Positions 1-8,665 of a DNA stretch of 64,000 bases are shown piece by piece. The DNA is from UBA2402 sp037139735 (GTDB taxonomy: Bacteria; Planctomycetota; Phycisphaerae; Phycisphaerales; UBA1924). Positions within the stretch are counted from its first letter, which is position 1. Each line of letters starts with the position of its first letter. The notes below the pieces were generated by a model. That model was not told the DNA's origin and ran no database searches. It was given only the letters and a program-made list of their open reading frames with translations. A program made the translations under genes and the position numbers. The DNA lies in assembly GCA_037139735.1 (NCBI GenBank), contig JBAXFU010000006.1:5741-69740 (forward strand). The letters run 5' to 3'.

Positions 1-152
1 GCCGACCACGCCACCAACGCGACCAAGCAGCATCCGGCCGACACCGTCAGCACGCGACGCGCGATCGAGGCCCACGCCATGTCAGCGCGGGCGTCAACCC
101 AGTCGTTGTCGCCGCGCACCGCAGGCGCGGCATCGGTTTGACGAGCTTCCAT
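1..152 (-). CDS. 5' end of a membrane protein (truncated by window edge)
   Basis: An open frame starts with ATG at 152 on the minus strand and runs off the left edge, giving about 50 residues. The visible part begins MEARQTDAAPAVRGDNDWVD and is followed by a hydrophobic stretch (RRVLTVSAGCCLVALVAWS) that looks like a transmembrane helix or signal anchor. A GGTGGTGGA purine-rich stretch lies upstream. Family unknown, because most of the gene is outside the window. The larger overlapping minus-strand frame at 47-487 has a composition typical of a shadow and was not used. Confidence 0.45.
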   Translation of the reverse strand, partial: MEARQTDAAPAVRGDNDWVDARADMAWASIARRVLTVSAGCCLVALVAWS

Positions 153-782
153 GTTCGATTCCACCACCAACCCCGTGCGGCTGCCATGCCGCCGAAACGA
201 AGGTCGCCCGGGCTTTCCCGATCGCTCGTCGGACCGTCGCACCACACGATCAGTCCTACGGAACTTGGCGGCACGGGGTTCCACCACCCGCACCGTCCCG
301 ACGCTTCGTCCCGCCACAAGGGGGCGAGCACTATAGCCCCCGCCCTCACATTCACTTCCACCCTCGACACCGGCCACTCGGGCTGACCCTGTCGAACGAC
401 GAACGGTCCCTGTCTGCACGGCGGTCCGGTCCTTCCTTCCCCTTCGCGATGGCCACCCGCCGTCGCGACTGCCTCCATGGCAGTCAACTGGGGAACGTCG
501 AACCTTACCTGCCGTTAGGGTCCCAAGTCCCATCACGGCCAACCTGGTCGTTGTCGACCTCCAACCCATTGTCATACAACATTTTGGGGGTCCGTGCCAC
601 CCGCCCGGACGGAGGGGGCTCCCCTGTCCTGAGGGGTGTGACGACCATGCCGCCGGGGGTGAACTTGCACGTGGCTTGCTCGTATGAACCGTCGCTGGCG
701 GTGCGGCAGGTCGCCCAGGGTCGGGCGAGGATGCCGCCGGAATCCGTGGGTTCTCGCACTCCCGCCCGCGAGATGGTCCACC
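153..782. other. 630-bp intergenic region between divergent genes
   Basis: This separates the leftmost minus-strand gene from htpX. I see no convincing gene: open frames here lack the third-position bias of the neighbours and have unlike-protein compositions. A modestly AT-richer patch around 551-590 (TTGTCG, then TACAAC) could hold promoter elements for either direction, but the match is weak. Confidence 0.5.
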
Positions 783-1628
783 ATGACTCGTTTCGTGAAC
801 AACGTGAAGACGGCGGTGCTGCTCGGCGGCTTGATGGGCCTCTTTCTCGTCGTGGGCTCGCTCTACGGCCACGGAGGGCTGCTCATCGGGCTCGTCGCCG
901 GCGGGCTGACGAACGTGATCGCGTGGTTCTTCTCCGACAAGATCGCCTTGGCCGCCATGAGGGCTCAAGAGGTCGACGCCTCGACGCCCGGCGTGGGCGG
1001 CGAGCTCTATCGCATGGTCGATGAACTGCGTCAGCGGGCGGGCATGCCGATGCCGCGCGTGTGCGTCTGCCCGCAGGAGGCGCCCAACGCCTTCGCGACC
1101 GGCCGCTCGCCGTCGAATGCCGCCGTCGCCGTCACCGAGGGCGCCCTGCGACTGCTCAACGAGGAGGAACTCCGCGGCGTGATCGGTCACGAGTTGGCGC
1201 ACGTCAAGAACCGCGACACGCTCATCTCGTGCATCGCCGCCACGGTCGCCGGCGTGCTGGCGTTCATCGCCCAGTGGGGGTGGATGCTGGGCGGCGGTCG
1301 CGATCGCGAAGGCGGCAACCCGCTGGTGAGCATCCTGACCATCATCATCGCGGCGGTGGGGGCCGCGGTCATCAAGGCGATGATCAGTCGCAGCCGCGAA
1401 TATGTCGCCGACCACGACGGCGCGATGATCGCGGGGTCGCCCCACGGGTTGATCTCCGCGCTGCAGAAGCTCGAGGTCTACGCGGGTCGCATCCCGATGC
1501 AGAACCCCAACCCGGCGCAGAACAACCTGTTCATCGTCGAGCCCCTGTGCGGCTCGTCGATGCTGGAGCTCTTCGCGACGCATCCGGCGACCGAAAAGCG
1601 CATCATCGAGCTGCGCAAGTTGGCCTGA
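783..1628 (+). CDS. htpX: Membrane zinc metalloprotease HtpX (M48 family)
   Basis: Encodes 281 aa, the usual HtpX length. HtpX is an inner-membrane protease that cleaves damaged or misfolded membrane proteins. Visible features: two N-terminal membrane helices (about residues 10-27 and 30-50), the zinc-binding HELAH motif at 136-140, further hydrophobic segments at about 150-168 and 180-200, and the third zinc ligand Glu206 in SREYVADHDG. The conserved FATHPATEKRI segment closes the protein. The start MTRFVNNVKT is chosen because the upstream in-frame extension is Arg/Pro-rich and unlike the family. It converges on plsC with about 36 bp between stops. Confidence 0.95.
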   Translation: MTRFVNNVKTAVLLGGLMGLFLVVGSLYGHGGLLIGLVAGGLTNVIAWFFSDKIALAAMRAQEVDASTPGVGGELYRMVDELRQRAGMPMPRVCVCPQEAPNAFATGRSPSNAAVAVTEGALRLLNEEELRGVIGHELAHVKNRDTLISCIAATVAGVLAFIAQWGWMLGGGRDREGGNPLVSILTIIIAAVGAAVIKAMISRSREYVADHDGAMIAGSPHGLISALQKLEVYAGRIPMQNPNPAQNNLFIVEPLCGSSMLELFATHPATEKRIIELRKLA

Positions 1629-1664
1629 TCCGCGACGATCTTGCGCCAGCGTGGCGGACGGGCC

Positions 1665-2465
1665 TCACGATTCGAGGGGGGCATCCGTTCCCGTCGCGGG
1701 GGACACGGTCGCATCGCCGGGACCTTTCGCGGGAAATCTGCCGCCCGTCTCGGTCCGCATGCGTTCTCGAAGTTCGTGTCGCATGGCGTCGATCCGCACG
1801 CGGAGGGACTCGAGGGCCGCCTCCGGGCCGTGCACCATCAACTCGTCGTGCGGGATGGGCGGGCCGAACTTGACGTAGACCCTGCAACCGAAGAGTCGCG
1901 GCGCGAGGCGAGCGTTCGGCCATGCGTCGAACGCGCCCTCGATGGCGACGGGCACCACCGGGCACTTGGCCTTCTTGACCAGCAATGCGACACCCCGCTT
2001 GAAGGCGGCGACCGCGCCGTCGTCGCACCTCGAGCCCTCGGGGAAGATCAGGATGGCGCGTCCTTGATGCAACCGGGCGAGGGTCTCCTTCATGGCGCCA
2101 AGGTCGCCCCCTTCGTCGTTGATGGGCAGGGCGTTGAGCGCGGCGATGATGGCGCCGAAGGGCTTGAACCTGAAGAGCCCCGCGCGGGCGAGGAAGTTGA
2201 GGTGCCGGTGACGGACGCGCACGCCGATCAGCGGCGGGTCGAGGAACGACTGGTGGTTCGCCGCCAGCAGCACGGGCCCCGTTCCGGGCACCAAATGCGT
2301 GTCGATGGCCTCGGCGCGGTAGAAGACGCGGGTCAGCACGCGAATGGCCCACGCGACGAACTCGTAGAAGAGGAGTGCCGGCAGCGAGGAGCCGGGTTGC
2401 TTGGCGCGGAGGCCCCTGGCGGCGGGCGGCGCGTCGGCGCCGGGCGTCCCGGGCGTGTCCTTCAC
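1665..2465 (-). CDS. plsC: 1-acyl-sn-glycerol-3-phosphate acyltransferase (PlsC family)
   Basis: 266 aa lysophospholipid acyltransferase, which transfers an acyl chain to the sn-2 position of lysophosphatidate to make phosphatidic acid at the inner membrane. The NHQSFLD segment holds the catalytic NHx4D motif (His71, Asp76), and FPEGSR at 141-146 is the glycerol-phosphate binding motif. A hydrophobic segment at about 29-45 should anchor it to the membrane. The start overlaps the stop of cmk by 4 nt (2462-2465), so the two are translationally coupled. The cmk-plsC pairing is common in bacteria. The C-terminal 30 residues are low-complexity. Confidence 0.92.
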   Translation of the reverse strand: MKDTPGTPGADAPPAARGLRAKQPGSSLPALLFYEFVAWAIRVLTRVFYRAEAIDTHLVPGTGPVLLAANHQSFLDPPLIGVRVRHRHLNFLARAGLFRFKPFGAIIAALNALPINDEGGDLGAMKETLARLHQGRAILIFPEGSRCDDGAVAAFKRGVALLVKKAKCPVVPVAIEGAFDAWPNARLAPRLFGCRVYVKFGPPIPHDELMVHGPEAALESLRVRIDAMRHELRERMRTETGGRFPAKGPGDATVSPATGTDAPLES

Positions 2466-3259
2466 GGCTCGGCCGCCCTGCGGCGGACAAGCCGCTCGAG
2501 TTCATCGACCACCTGGTCGAAGGCGAGGGACGAGGTGTCGAGCACCGTGGCCTTCTCGGGACGGCGGAGCGGGCCCACGGCCCGGCCCATGTCGCTCCGG
2601 TCGCGAGCGTCGATCTCTCGCTCGAGCGCCCCGATGTCGGGTTCGCTGCCGCTCGAGGCCAACTGCTGGGCCCGGCGGCGTGCACGCTCCTGCACGGAGG
2701 CGGTCAGGTAGAACTGCACGATGGCGTCGGGGAAGACCACCGAGCCCTGATCGCGGCCTTCGGTGACGAGCCGCGGGTGCTGGGCGGCGATGATCCGCTG
2801 CTTGCGGACCATGTGCTCGCGAAGGGCGGCGATGGCGGCCACCGGCGAGACGATGGCGGTGACGTCAAGATCGCGGATGCGACTGTTGATGGACCGGCCG
2901 AACGCGAGCATCGCCGGCGGGTCCTGCGACCAATCGAAGTGGAGGTCGGCCTCGATCACCTTGGCGACGAGACGATCGGGTTGGTCGAGCCCGATGCCGT
3001 GGTCGAGGGCGATGGCCGCCGCGGCACGGTACATCGCGCCGGTATCGAGAAAGTCGAGCCCAAGCCGCTTGGCGAGTTGACGAGCCACCGAAGACTTGCC
3101 GGTGCCTGCGGGGCCGTCGATGGTGATGATGATGGGCTGGTCGAGGCGAAACACCGGGGGTGCCTGGTTCGTGATTCGTGCCGACGGATGCGATGCCGCG
3201 GGAGGGATCGTCACGGCCAGCGGCGGGTGACGCTGCGGCGCGTGCGGGGGCGGAGACAT
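2462..3259 (-). CDS. cmk: Cytidylate kinase
   Basis: Phosphorylates CMP and dCMP in pyrimidine nucleotide recycling. The core starts at IIITIDGPAGTGKSS (P-loop), followed by the typical LDTGAMYRA substrate segment, the TEGRDQGSVVFPDA motif and a C-terminal RDRSDMGRAVGPL segment that resembles the family's RDxxDxxR site. The start is uncertain. In-frame ATGs occur at 3334, 3280 and 3259, all giving a Pro-rich tail before the P-loop. A GTG at 3154 would give 230 aa, the normal size, and may be the true start. A TACGCT box on the minus strand (3319-3324) could be the promoter, which would exclude the ATG at 3334. Coupled to plsC by a 4-nt overlap. Confidence 0.9.
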   Translation of the reverse strand: MSPPPHAPQRHPPLAVTIPPAASHPSARITNQAPPVFRLDQPIIITIDGPAGTGKSSVARQLAKRLGLDFLDTGAMYRAAAAIALDHGIGLDQPDRLVAKVIEADLHFDWSQDPPAMLAFGRSINSRIRDLDVTAIVSPVAAIAALREHMVRKQRIIAAQHPRLVTEGRDQGSVVFPDAIVQFYLTASVQERARRRAQQLASSGSEPDIGALEREIDARDRSDMGRAVGPLRRPEKATVLDTSSLAFDQVVDELERLVRRRAAEP

Positions 3260-3350
3260 GCCAGAGAGGGATGATGCCATGGGACGGTCGCGAGGGAGCA
3301 GACTCCCACCTCGACCCAAGCGTACGCCATGCATGCAATGCGGATCGACG

Positions 3351-3416
3351 CCAGATCAGGGCCAGATCAGGGCCAGATCAGGGCCAGATCAGGGCTGGAT
3401 CAGGGCCGGATCAGGG
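3351..3416. repeat. Six-copy 11-bp tandem repeat upstream of cmk
   Basis: Six head-to-tail copies of CCAGATCAGGG: four identical, then CTGGATCAGGG and CCGGATCAGGG. The array lies between the 3' end of the isomerase-like gene and the 5' end of cmk, both on the minus strand. Read in another phase, the unit is GGGCCAGATCA, close to the GGGCCGCATCC unit at 33788-33842. Confidence 0.9.
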
Positions 3417-3470
3417 CCATGCCGGCTCCAAGGTGGATCATGTGGCTCTCTGGGGGGCTCTGGCGGCCCC

Positions 3471-4451
3471 TCAGGGCTTCTCGTCGTCCTCGAGTTCCGA
3501 GGCGGCATCCTCGGCCTCGAGTTCGGCCATGATGTCGTCGAGTTCCTCGTCGATCGCGTCGGGATCCTCGGCTCCCAGGGCCGTCAGGACGTTGCCCCGG
3601 GCCAGACGCAGGCCCGCGGGCACGTCGCCGGGTCCGCGGTAGTCGAGGGCTAGGGGCCCGTCGTAACCGACGGAACGCACGGCGTCGAGCATGGGCCGCA
3701 GGTCGTACTCGACGTGCACCGAGGCGCGGGGTTCGAGAATCGTCTCGGGATCGGCGATGGCGAGGCCGGGGGCCTTGGCTTTCCCCTTGGCCTTGCCGGG
3801 TACGCCGAAGCCGGTCGTCGAGACGCAGACCGCCGAGGCGTAGGGGGTGAGTCGATGCAGGTAGCCGACCGCGCCCTCGGGTTTCCCCTCGCCGTACACG
3901 TGGGCGGTTTGGAAGTCGGGGTAGGTGCCGATCCTGAACCCGCCGACCTTCTTGAGCAGTTCGGTCACTCGCTCGGGGCGATGGGTGAGGCCTGCGTGGG
4001 GCGAGAGGGCGAGGTTGATGTCGTTGCGTTCGGCCCGGTCCATGATGGGCTTGAGCGCCTTGGCCACCCGGAGGAGCGTCTCGTCGTCGTCGGGGGCCTC
4101 GATCTTCATCGACGCGGCCGAGCAGCCCAGGAGGTGAGCCGCATCGATGACGTTGGTCATGCGCTGGGTGGCCGCGGCGAGCTTCTTCTCGTCGCGAGCG
4201 CCGAAGTGCTGGGGTTCGGGCTCGACGAGGAGCAGGCACGAGCAGCTGGCGCGGTCGGTGCGTTCGCGGATGGCCTCGAGCTTGGCCCGGTCGGCGCCAA
4301 CGAGCAGGTCGGTCGAGAGGTTGAAGCCGCTGAGCCCCAGCGAATCGCGGGTGAAGGCCGGGAGATCCATGATCTCCATCTTGGGTTTCTTCGACCGGCC
4401 GGTCGGCAGGAGCATGCCCTTGAGGCAGCTGGCGGTGAGCGTGAGAAGCAT
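3471..4451 (-). CDS. Sugar phosphate isomerase/epimerase-like TIM-barrel protein
   Basis: 326 aa. Segments such as DLPAFTRDSLGLSGFNLSTD, ASMKIEAPDDDET, INLALSPHAGLTHRPERV and FRIGTYPDF fit the xylose-isomerase-like TIM-barrel superfamily (AP endonuclease family 2), whose members isomerise or epimerise sugars or act on inositol. A loop at about 220-228 is Lys/Ala-rich (GKAKGKAKAPG), and the last 30 residues are strongly acidic. The substrate cannot be deduced. The start MLLTLTASCLKG (4451) is preferred over the ATG at 4634, since the added N-terminus is Pro/Arg-rich. It is divergent from gcvH. Confidence 0.7.
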   Translation of the reverse strand: MLLTLTASCLKGMLLPTGRSKKPKMEIMDLPAFTRDSLGLSGFNLSTDLLVGADRAKLEAIRERTDRASCSCLLLVEPEPQHFGARDEKKLAAATQRMTNVIDAAHLLGCSAASMKIEAPDDDETLLRVAKALKPIMDRAERNDINLALSPHAGLTHRPERVTELLKKVGGFRIGTYPDFQTAHVYGEGKPEGAVGYLHRLTPYASAVCVSTTGFGVPGKAKGKAKAPGLAIADPETILEPRASVHVEYDLRPMLDAVRSVGYDGPLALDYRGPGDVPAGLRLARGNVLTALGAEDPDAIDEELDDIMAELEAEDAASELEDDEKP

Positions 4452-4613
4452 GGTGGTGGGGTGTCTTGGGTGGGTGTTGGGCTCGCCGCCGACGCCCGGG
4501 CGGACGCGGTGGGGGCAGTCTGGAAGGGTACACGTTCCGAAGGTGTCGGGTTCGGCATGCCGCGGGGCAGGCCGAGCCGACCGCGGTCCGGGTGAGGGTT
4601 TCGCGGGCGGCTG

Positions 4614-4643
4614 TTGCCTTCCCGACATCGCCACCCTTAGGAT
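4614..4643 (+). promoter_or_regulatory. Candidate promoter for gcvH
   Basis: TTGCCT (4614-4619) and TAGGAT (4638-4643) are separated by 18 bp, close to a sigma-70-type promoter. Transcription would start near 4650, leaving an untranslated leader of about 88 nt before gcvH. No glycine-riboswitch core was recognised in the leader. Confidence 0.35.
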
Positions 4644-4737
4644 GCCATCGGCTCAGGACGGTCCGCTTCGTGAGCGACGAGTTCGCGAAGTCCGTCCGCC
4701 GCATTCCGTCCGTCGAACGAGTCAAGAGAACACCACC

Positions 4738-5118
4738 ATGGCCAACGTCCCCGCCGATCGCGTCTACTCGGAAACCCACGAATGGCACAAGGTCGAAGGG
4801 GACGTGCTGACGCTGGGGATCACCCAGTTCGCCGTCGATCAGCTCACCGACGTGACCTACGTCGAGATGAAGAAGCCCGGTTTCAAGTTCAAGGCCGGTG
4901 ACTCGGTGGGCACGGTCGAGTCGGTGAAGACCACCAGCGACATCTATTGCGCCGCCGGCGGCGAAGTGATCGAGTCCAATGCCTCCCTCAACGACGATCC
5001 TGGCCTGCTCAACCGCGACCCGCACGGGTCGGGCTGGCTCGTCAAGATCCGCGTGTCCGACGCCTCGGGGCTGTCCAAGTGCATGGACGCGTCCAAGTAC
5101 CAGTCGCAGGTGCACTGA
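4738..5118 (+). CDS. gcvH: Glycine cleavage system H protein
   Basis: 126 aa lipoyl carrier that shuttles the aminomethyl group between the P and T proteins in glycine breakdown. The family signature is clear: VYSETHEWHKVEGD near the N-terminus, GITQFAVDQLTD, and ESVKTTSDIY with the lipoylated Lys64. The C-terminus GWLVKIRVSDASGLSKCMD is also typical. No gcvT, gcvP or lipoylation gene is nearby, so the rest of the system must be elsewhere, or this H protein serves another lipoyl pathway. Start at the ATG after CACCACC. Confidence 0.95.
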   Translation: MANVPADRVYSETHEWHKVEGDVLTLGITQFAVDQLTDVTYVEMKKPGFKFKAGDSVGTVESVKTTSDIYCAAGGEVIESNASLNDDPGLLNRDPHGSGWLVKIRVSDASGLSKCMDASKYQSQVH

Positions 5119-5184
5119 CCCGCGAGGTTCCCTTCAACGAGTTCTTCTGGGGCGACGAATCCTTCGGGGGCGACCGGTCGACGC

Positions 5185-5958
5185 ATGAATCCTCCGGCCC
5201 CCGCCCAGTCCGCTGCAGGTCCCATCCTTTCGGTCAAGGGCGTCACCAAGCGGTACGTCGCCGGGGGCAATCCCGTGCCCGCGCTCCGCGGGGTCGATCT
5301 TGAGATCGACGAGCCGGGTTTCTACGCGATCATGGGGCAGTCGGGCAGCGGCAAGACCACGCTCCTTCACCTGCTGGCCGCGCTTGATCGTCCCGACGAG
5401 GGCGAGATCCACATCGCCGGCACGCCGGTGCACTCGATGGACGAGCGACAGGCCACCCAGTTCCGTCGCCGCCGCATCGGCATCGTCTTCCAGCAGTTCA
5501 ACCTCATCGCCTCCCTGACGGCGCAGGAGAACGTCGAACTTCCCGGCATGCTCGCGGGCGAGTCGCTCAAGGCCATGCGGATCCGCAGCACCGAACTGCT
5601 CGAGCGGCTCGGGCTGGGCGATCGCCTGCATCATCGTCCCGACGCCTTGTCGGGCGGCGAGCAGCAGCGGGTGGCCATCGCCAGAGCGCTGCTCTTCGCC
5701 CCGCCGGTGCTTTACGCCGACGAGCCGACGGGCAACCTTGACTCGGCGAGCAGCCGGCGGCTGTGGGGGCTCTTGGGGGAGATCGCCGCCGAACGCAGCA
5801 TGCTGGTGGTGATGGTGACGCACGAACCGGCCGCCGCGGCCAACTGCCGTCGCATCTTCGTCATTCGCGACGGACGCGTCTTCACGCACATCGACACGGA
5901 GGGGCTTGATGCGGCCGGAGTGGCGGCTCGCTATCAGCAATGCATCCGCGAGGCCTAG
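5185..5958 (+). CDS. ABC transporter ATP-binding protein (LolD/MacB type)
   Basis: 257 aa ATPase subunit. Walker A is GQSGSGKTT, the Q-loop is FQQFN, the signature is LSGGEQQRVAIARAL, and Walker B is VLYADEPTGNLD, followed by the switch His in VTHEPAAA. TGNLDS is characteristic of the MacB/LolD/FtsE branch, which works with FtsX-type permeases rather than solute channels. The downstream permease starts inside this gene (overlap 50 bp), so the two form one transporter. The substrate is unknown: lipoprotein release, peptide or drug export and mechanotransmission are all possible for this branch. Confidence 0.9.
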   Translation: MNPPAPAQSAAGPILSVKGVTKRYVAGGNPVPALRGVDLEIDEPGFYAIMGQSGSGKTTLLHLLAALDRPDEGEIHIAGTPVHSMDERQATQFRRRRIGIVFQQFNLIASLTAQENVELPGMLAGESLKAMRIRSTELLERLGLGDRLHHRPDALSGGEQQRVAIARALLFAPPVLYADEPTGNLDSASSRRLWGLLGEIAAERSMLVVMVTHEPAAAANCRRIFVIRDGRVFTHIDTEGLDAAGVAARYQQCIREA

Positions 5959-8638
5959 CCGCACCCTCCTGCTGGTGGGCGCGGTCCTCCTCTCCGCGGC
6001 GATGATCGCCGCGGTATCGTGCGCCATGGCCTCGATCACCAAGGCCGTCGGGGTGCAACTCGACCAGTCGGTGGGCCGCGCCGAGCTTCGCCTCAAGTCG
6101 GCCGGTCGGAACGCCACGATGCCCGCGTCGGTGCTCGACACGGTCCGCGGGTGGCCGCAAGCGGCGATGGTCACGGGCCGGGTGTCGGGCTCGCTCACGC
6201 TGCTCTTCGAGCGGACGGCATGGGTGAAGGGGCCGGGCGGCGAGGGGTTCGGCTTCCGCCGCGTCGAGTGCGTGGGCACCGCGATGGGCACCGGGATCGA
6301 TCCGGAACTCGAGCCGACGTTCAGGGCCATGCGGCTTGTGGCGGGGCGGTTGCCGCGGGCTCCGGACGAGATCGCCATCGACGAAGCGATGGTCAAGGGC
6401 TTCGGCGAGGTCGACGGCACGGGCGTCCGCGTGCTCGGCGAGACGGATCCGCCGCAGGGCGAACCCGTGCCGGCATCGACCGTGGCGGCGGCCTTGGCGA
6501 ATCGCGGGAGCGCGCCGGGCGTGGGGAGCGAGGTTCGGAGTTTCCGTCTGCTGCGATCGCCTGTCCCGCTCAAGGTGGTGGGGGTGGTGGCTCGGCCGCC
6601 CCTGGGCGGGCGGTGGCAGACCTACTTGACGATCGAGGGGTTGGCGAGGCTGCAAGGCGAATCGGGGCGACTGACGGAAGTCGACATCATCGTCCGCGAG
6701 GGCGTCGATCCGGCGAAGGCCGCGGCGGACCTGCGGCCCGGCTTGGGCGACCGCTACCTGCTGCAGACGACCGAGCGGATCACGAGCGGCCTTGACCGCA
6801 ACATGCAGAGCAGCCAGCTGGGCTTCGTCCTCTCGACGGTGATGGCCTTCCTGGCGGCGTCGTTCATCATCATGACGGGCCTGTCGACGGGCCTGACGGA
6901 ACGGCAGCGGGAACTGGCCGTGCTGCGGTGCATCGGCGGGACCAAGGGACAACTCGCGGCGACGCAGCTGATCGGCGGCGGGATGATCGGCCTGGCGGGC
7001 GGAGTGGTCGGCATCCCGCTGGGCGTGCTGGTCGCGTGGATCATGAGCAAGGTCTTCCGCGAGCAACTGCCGACGGGGTTCGCGATGTCGTGGTGGGGAC
7101 TGCTGGTGGCCTTCGCGGGCGCGGTGGGGTGCGGCCTGCTCGGCGGTCTCTTCCCGGCGTGGCGGGCCACGCGCGTCTCGCCGCTCGAGGGCCTGAGCGT
7201 GCGAGCGAGGCCGCCGCGACGGTCGACCAAGCTCGCGCTGCTGATCGCGGGTGTGCTGCTGCTGGCGTTCGAGCTCTGCGTGGTCTTCATCCCCGGCGAC
7301 GGGCAGACGGTCTTCTGGCTGTACGCCCTCGGGGGCCTGCCCGCGATGTTCCTGGGGTACTTCCTGCTGGGGACGCCGGTGCTGCTAGGCGTGCAGCGGG
7401 CGCTGGGAGGATCGCTGGGGCGGCTGCTGCGACTGCCCCCGGGGCTGCTGACGGGCACGATCGCGGCCACGCCCTACCGATACGGCTTCACCGCCGGCGC
7501 GATGATGTCGGGCTTGGCGATCATGGTGGCGCTCTGGACGCAGGGACGCGCCATCGTCCGCGACTGGCTCGACCGCTTCGAGTTCCCCGACGCCTTCGTC
7601 GTGGGCATGAACCTGACGGAGGAGGCGCAGCGGCGGCTCGACGCGATGCCCTTTGTCACGGGCACGTGCGCCATCACGCTGCTGCCCATCGAGACCGACG
7701 CCTTCGGCGTGCGAGCGCTCCAGAAGTTCAAGACGATGTTCATCGCCTTCGAGCCGCGCCCCTTCTTCAGGATGACGAACCTGACGTGGGTGGAGCCCAA
7801 GACGCCCGAAGGGCAGGCCAGGGCCATGCGGCGTCTCGAGGAGGGCGGCGCGGTGATCATCGCCCGCGAGTTCATGGTGACGCAGGGCACCCGCGTGGGC
7901 GACACCTTCAAGGCCGTCGCCGGCGATCGCTCGCACGACTTCGAGGTCGTCGGCGTCGTCACGAGCCCGGGCCTCGAGATCGTCAGCAAGTTCTTCGCCA
8001 TCGGCGACGACTTCACCGAGCAGGCCCTGCACGCCGTCTTCGGCGCCCGCAAGGATCTCAAGGAGAAGTTCCTCACCGAGAGCATCAACCTGATCCAGGT
8101 CGGTCTCAAGCCCGACGCCGACGACGCCCAGGCCGTCGCGCAGATGCGGACCGAACTCGCCGACGCGGGGCTGCTCGACGCCGGCAGCGGACGCAAGATC
8201 AAGCGGGACATCGCCTCCGTCATCGGGGCTTCGCTCGTGGTCGTCTCCGCGTTGGCGGTCTTCGTGATGATCGTCGCGAGCTTCGGCGTCGCCAACATCA
8301 TCGTCGCGTCGATCCACGCCAGACGTTTCGAGTTCGGCGTGCTCCGAGCGGTGGGCGCCACGAGAGGCCTCATCCTCCGATTGGTCGTCGGCGAGGCCCT
8401 GGTCATGGCCGTCACGGCCATCATCCTGGGCACCGGGCTGGGCATTCAGGGGATCGCCAGCGGCCAGCGGCTCGATCAGCTCCTCATGGGCATCGAACTC
8501 ACCGTGCGTCCGCCCCTGGGGCCCATTTCGGTCGGGTGGGCGTGCGTGCTGCTCGTGACCGTCGGGGCGGCGCTGCCCCCCGCGATCGCCGCCGCCCGGG
8601 CACGACCTCGGGAACTCCTCGCGTCCGTCAAGGGCTGA
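5909..8638 (+). CDS. FtsX-type ABC transporter permease
   Basis: 909 aa permease. A first hydrophobic helix (LLLVGAVLLSAAMIAAVSCA) is followed by a long extracytoplasmic domain, then a helix cluster around residues 300-420 containing the FtsX-like segment RQRELAVLRCIGG. A second helix group follows (about 440-520), then another large extracytoplasmic domain, and a C-terminal FtsX domain with RRFEFGVLRAVGATRGLILRLV and several helices. Duplicated FtsX cores on one chain are typical of large MacB/LolCE-like permeases. ATG at 5909 is preferred to the TTG immediately before it. It overlaps the ATPase gene and is followed by folK with a 27-bp gap. Confidence 0.88.
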   Translation: MRPEWRLAISNASARPSRTLLLVGAVLLSAAMIAAVSCAMASITKAVGVQLDQSVGRAELRLKSAGRNATMPASVLDTVRGWPQAAMVTGRVSGSLTLLFERTAWVKGPGGEGFGFRRVECVGTAMGTGIDPELEPTFRAMRLVAGRLPRAPDEIAIDEAMVKGFGEVDGTGVRVLGETDPPQGEPVPASTVAAALANRGSAPGVGSEVRSFRLLRSPVPLKVVGVVARPPLGGRWQTYLTIEGLARLQGESGRLTEVDIIVREGVDPAKAAADLRPGLGDRYLLQTTERITSGLDRNMQSSQLGFVLSTVMAFLAASFIIMTGLSTGLTERQRELAVLRCIGGTKGQLAATQLIGGGMIGLAGGVVGIPLGVLVAWIMSKVFREQLPTGFAMSWWGLLVAFAGAVGCGLLGGLFPAWRATRVSPLEGLSVRARPPRRSTKLALLIAGVLLLAFELCVVFIPGDGQTVFWLYALGGLPAMFLGYFLLGTPVLLGVQRALGGSLGRLLRLPPGLLTGTIAATPYRYGFTAGAMMSGLAIMVALWTQGRAIVRDWLDRFEFPDAFVVGMNLTEEAQRRLDAMPFVTGTCAITLLPIETDAFGVRALQKFKTMFIAFEPRPFFRMTNLTWVEPKTPEGQARAMRRLEEGGAVIIAREFMVTQGTRVGDTFKAVAGDRSHDFEVVGVVTSPGLEIVSKFFAIGDDFTEQALHAVFGARKDLKEKFLTESINLIQVGLKPDADDAQAVAQMRTELADAGLLDAGSGRKIKRDIASVIGASLVVVSALAVFVMIVASFGVANIIVASIHARRFEFGVLRAVGATRGLILRLVVGEALVMAVTAIILGTGLGIQGIASGQRLDQLLMGIELTVRPPLGPISVGWACVLLVTVGAALPPAIAAARARPRELLASVKG

Positions 8639-8653
8639 CCTTCGCCCGGCGCG

Positions 8654-8659
8654 TACGGT
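8654..8659 (+). promoter_or_regulatory. Candidate -10 box (leaderless) for folK
   Basis: TACGGT ends exactly 6 nt before the folK ATG, and no Shine-Dalgarno sequence is present. This matches the geometry of a leaderless transcript. Confidence 0.4.
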
Positions 8660-8665
8660 TCGGTC

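Noticed and set aside
47..487. 146-aa minus-strand open frame near the left edge
   Set aside because: Trp/Arg/Pro-rich with no signal or motif; the overlapping frame starting at 152 has a believable membrane helix instead.
1603..2685. Long minus-strand open frame of 360 aa over plsC
   Set aside because: Arg/Pro-rich shadow of the plsC and cmk frames; the real products have catalytic motifs in another frame.
3351..3416. CRISPR array
   Set aside because: Units are 11 bp with no spacers and no cas genes; this is a simple tandem repeat.
4452..4737. Glycine riboswitch upstream of gcvH
   Set aside because: The conserved core could not be identified; only a plausible promoter was seen.
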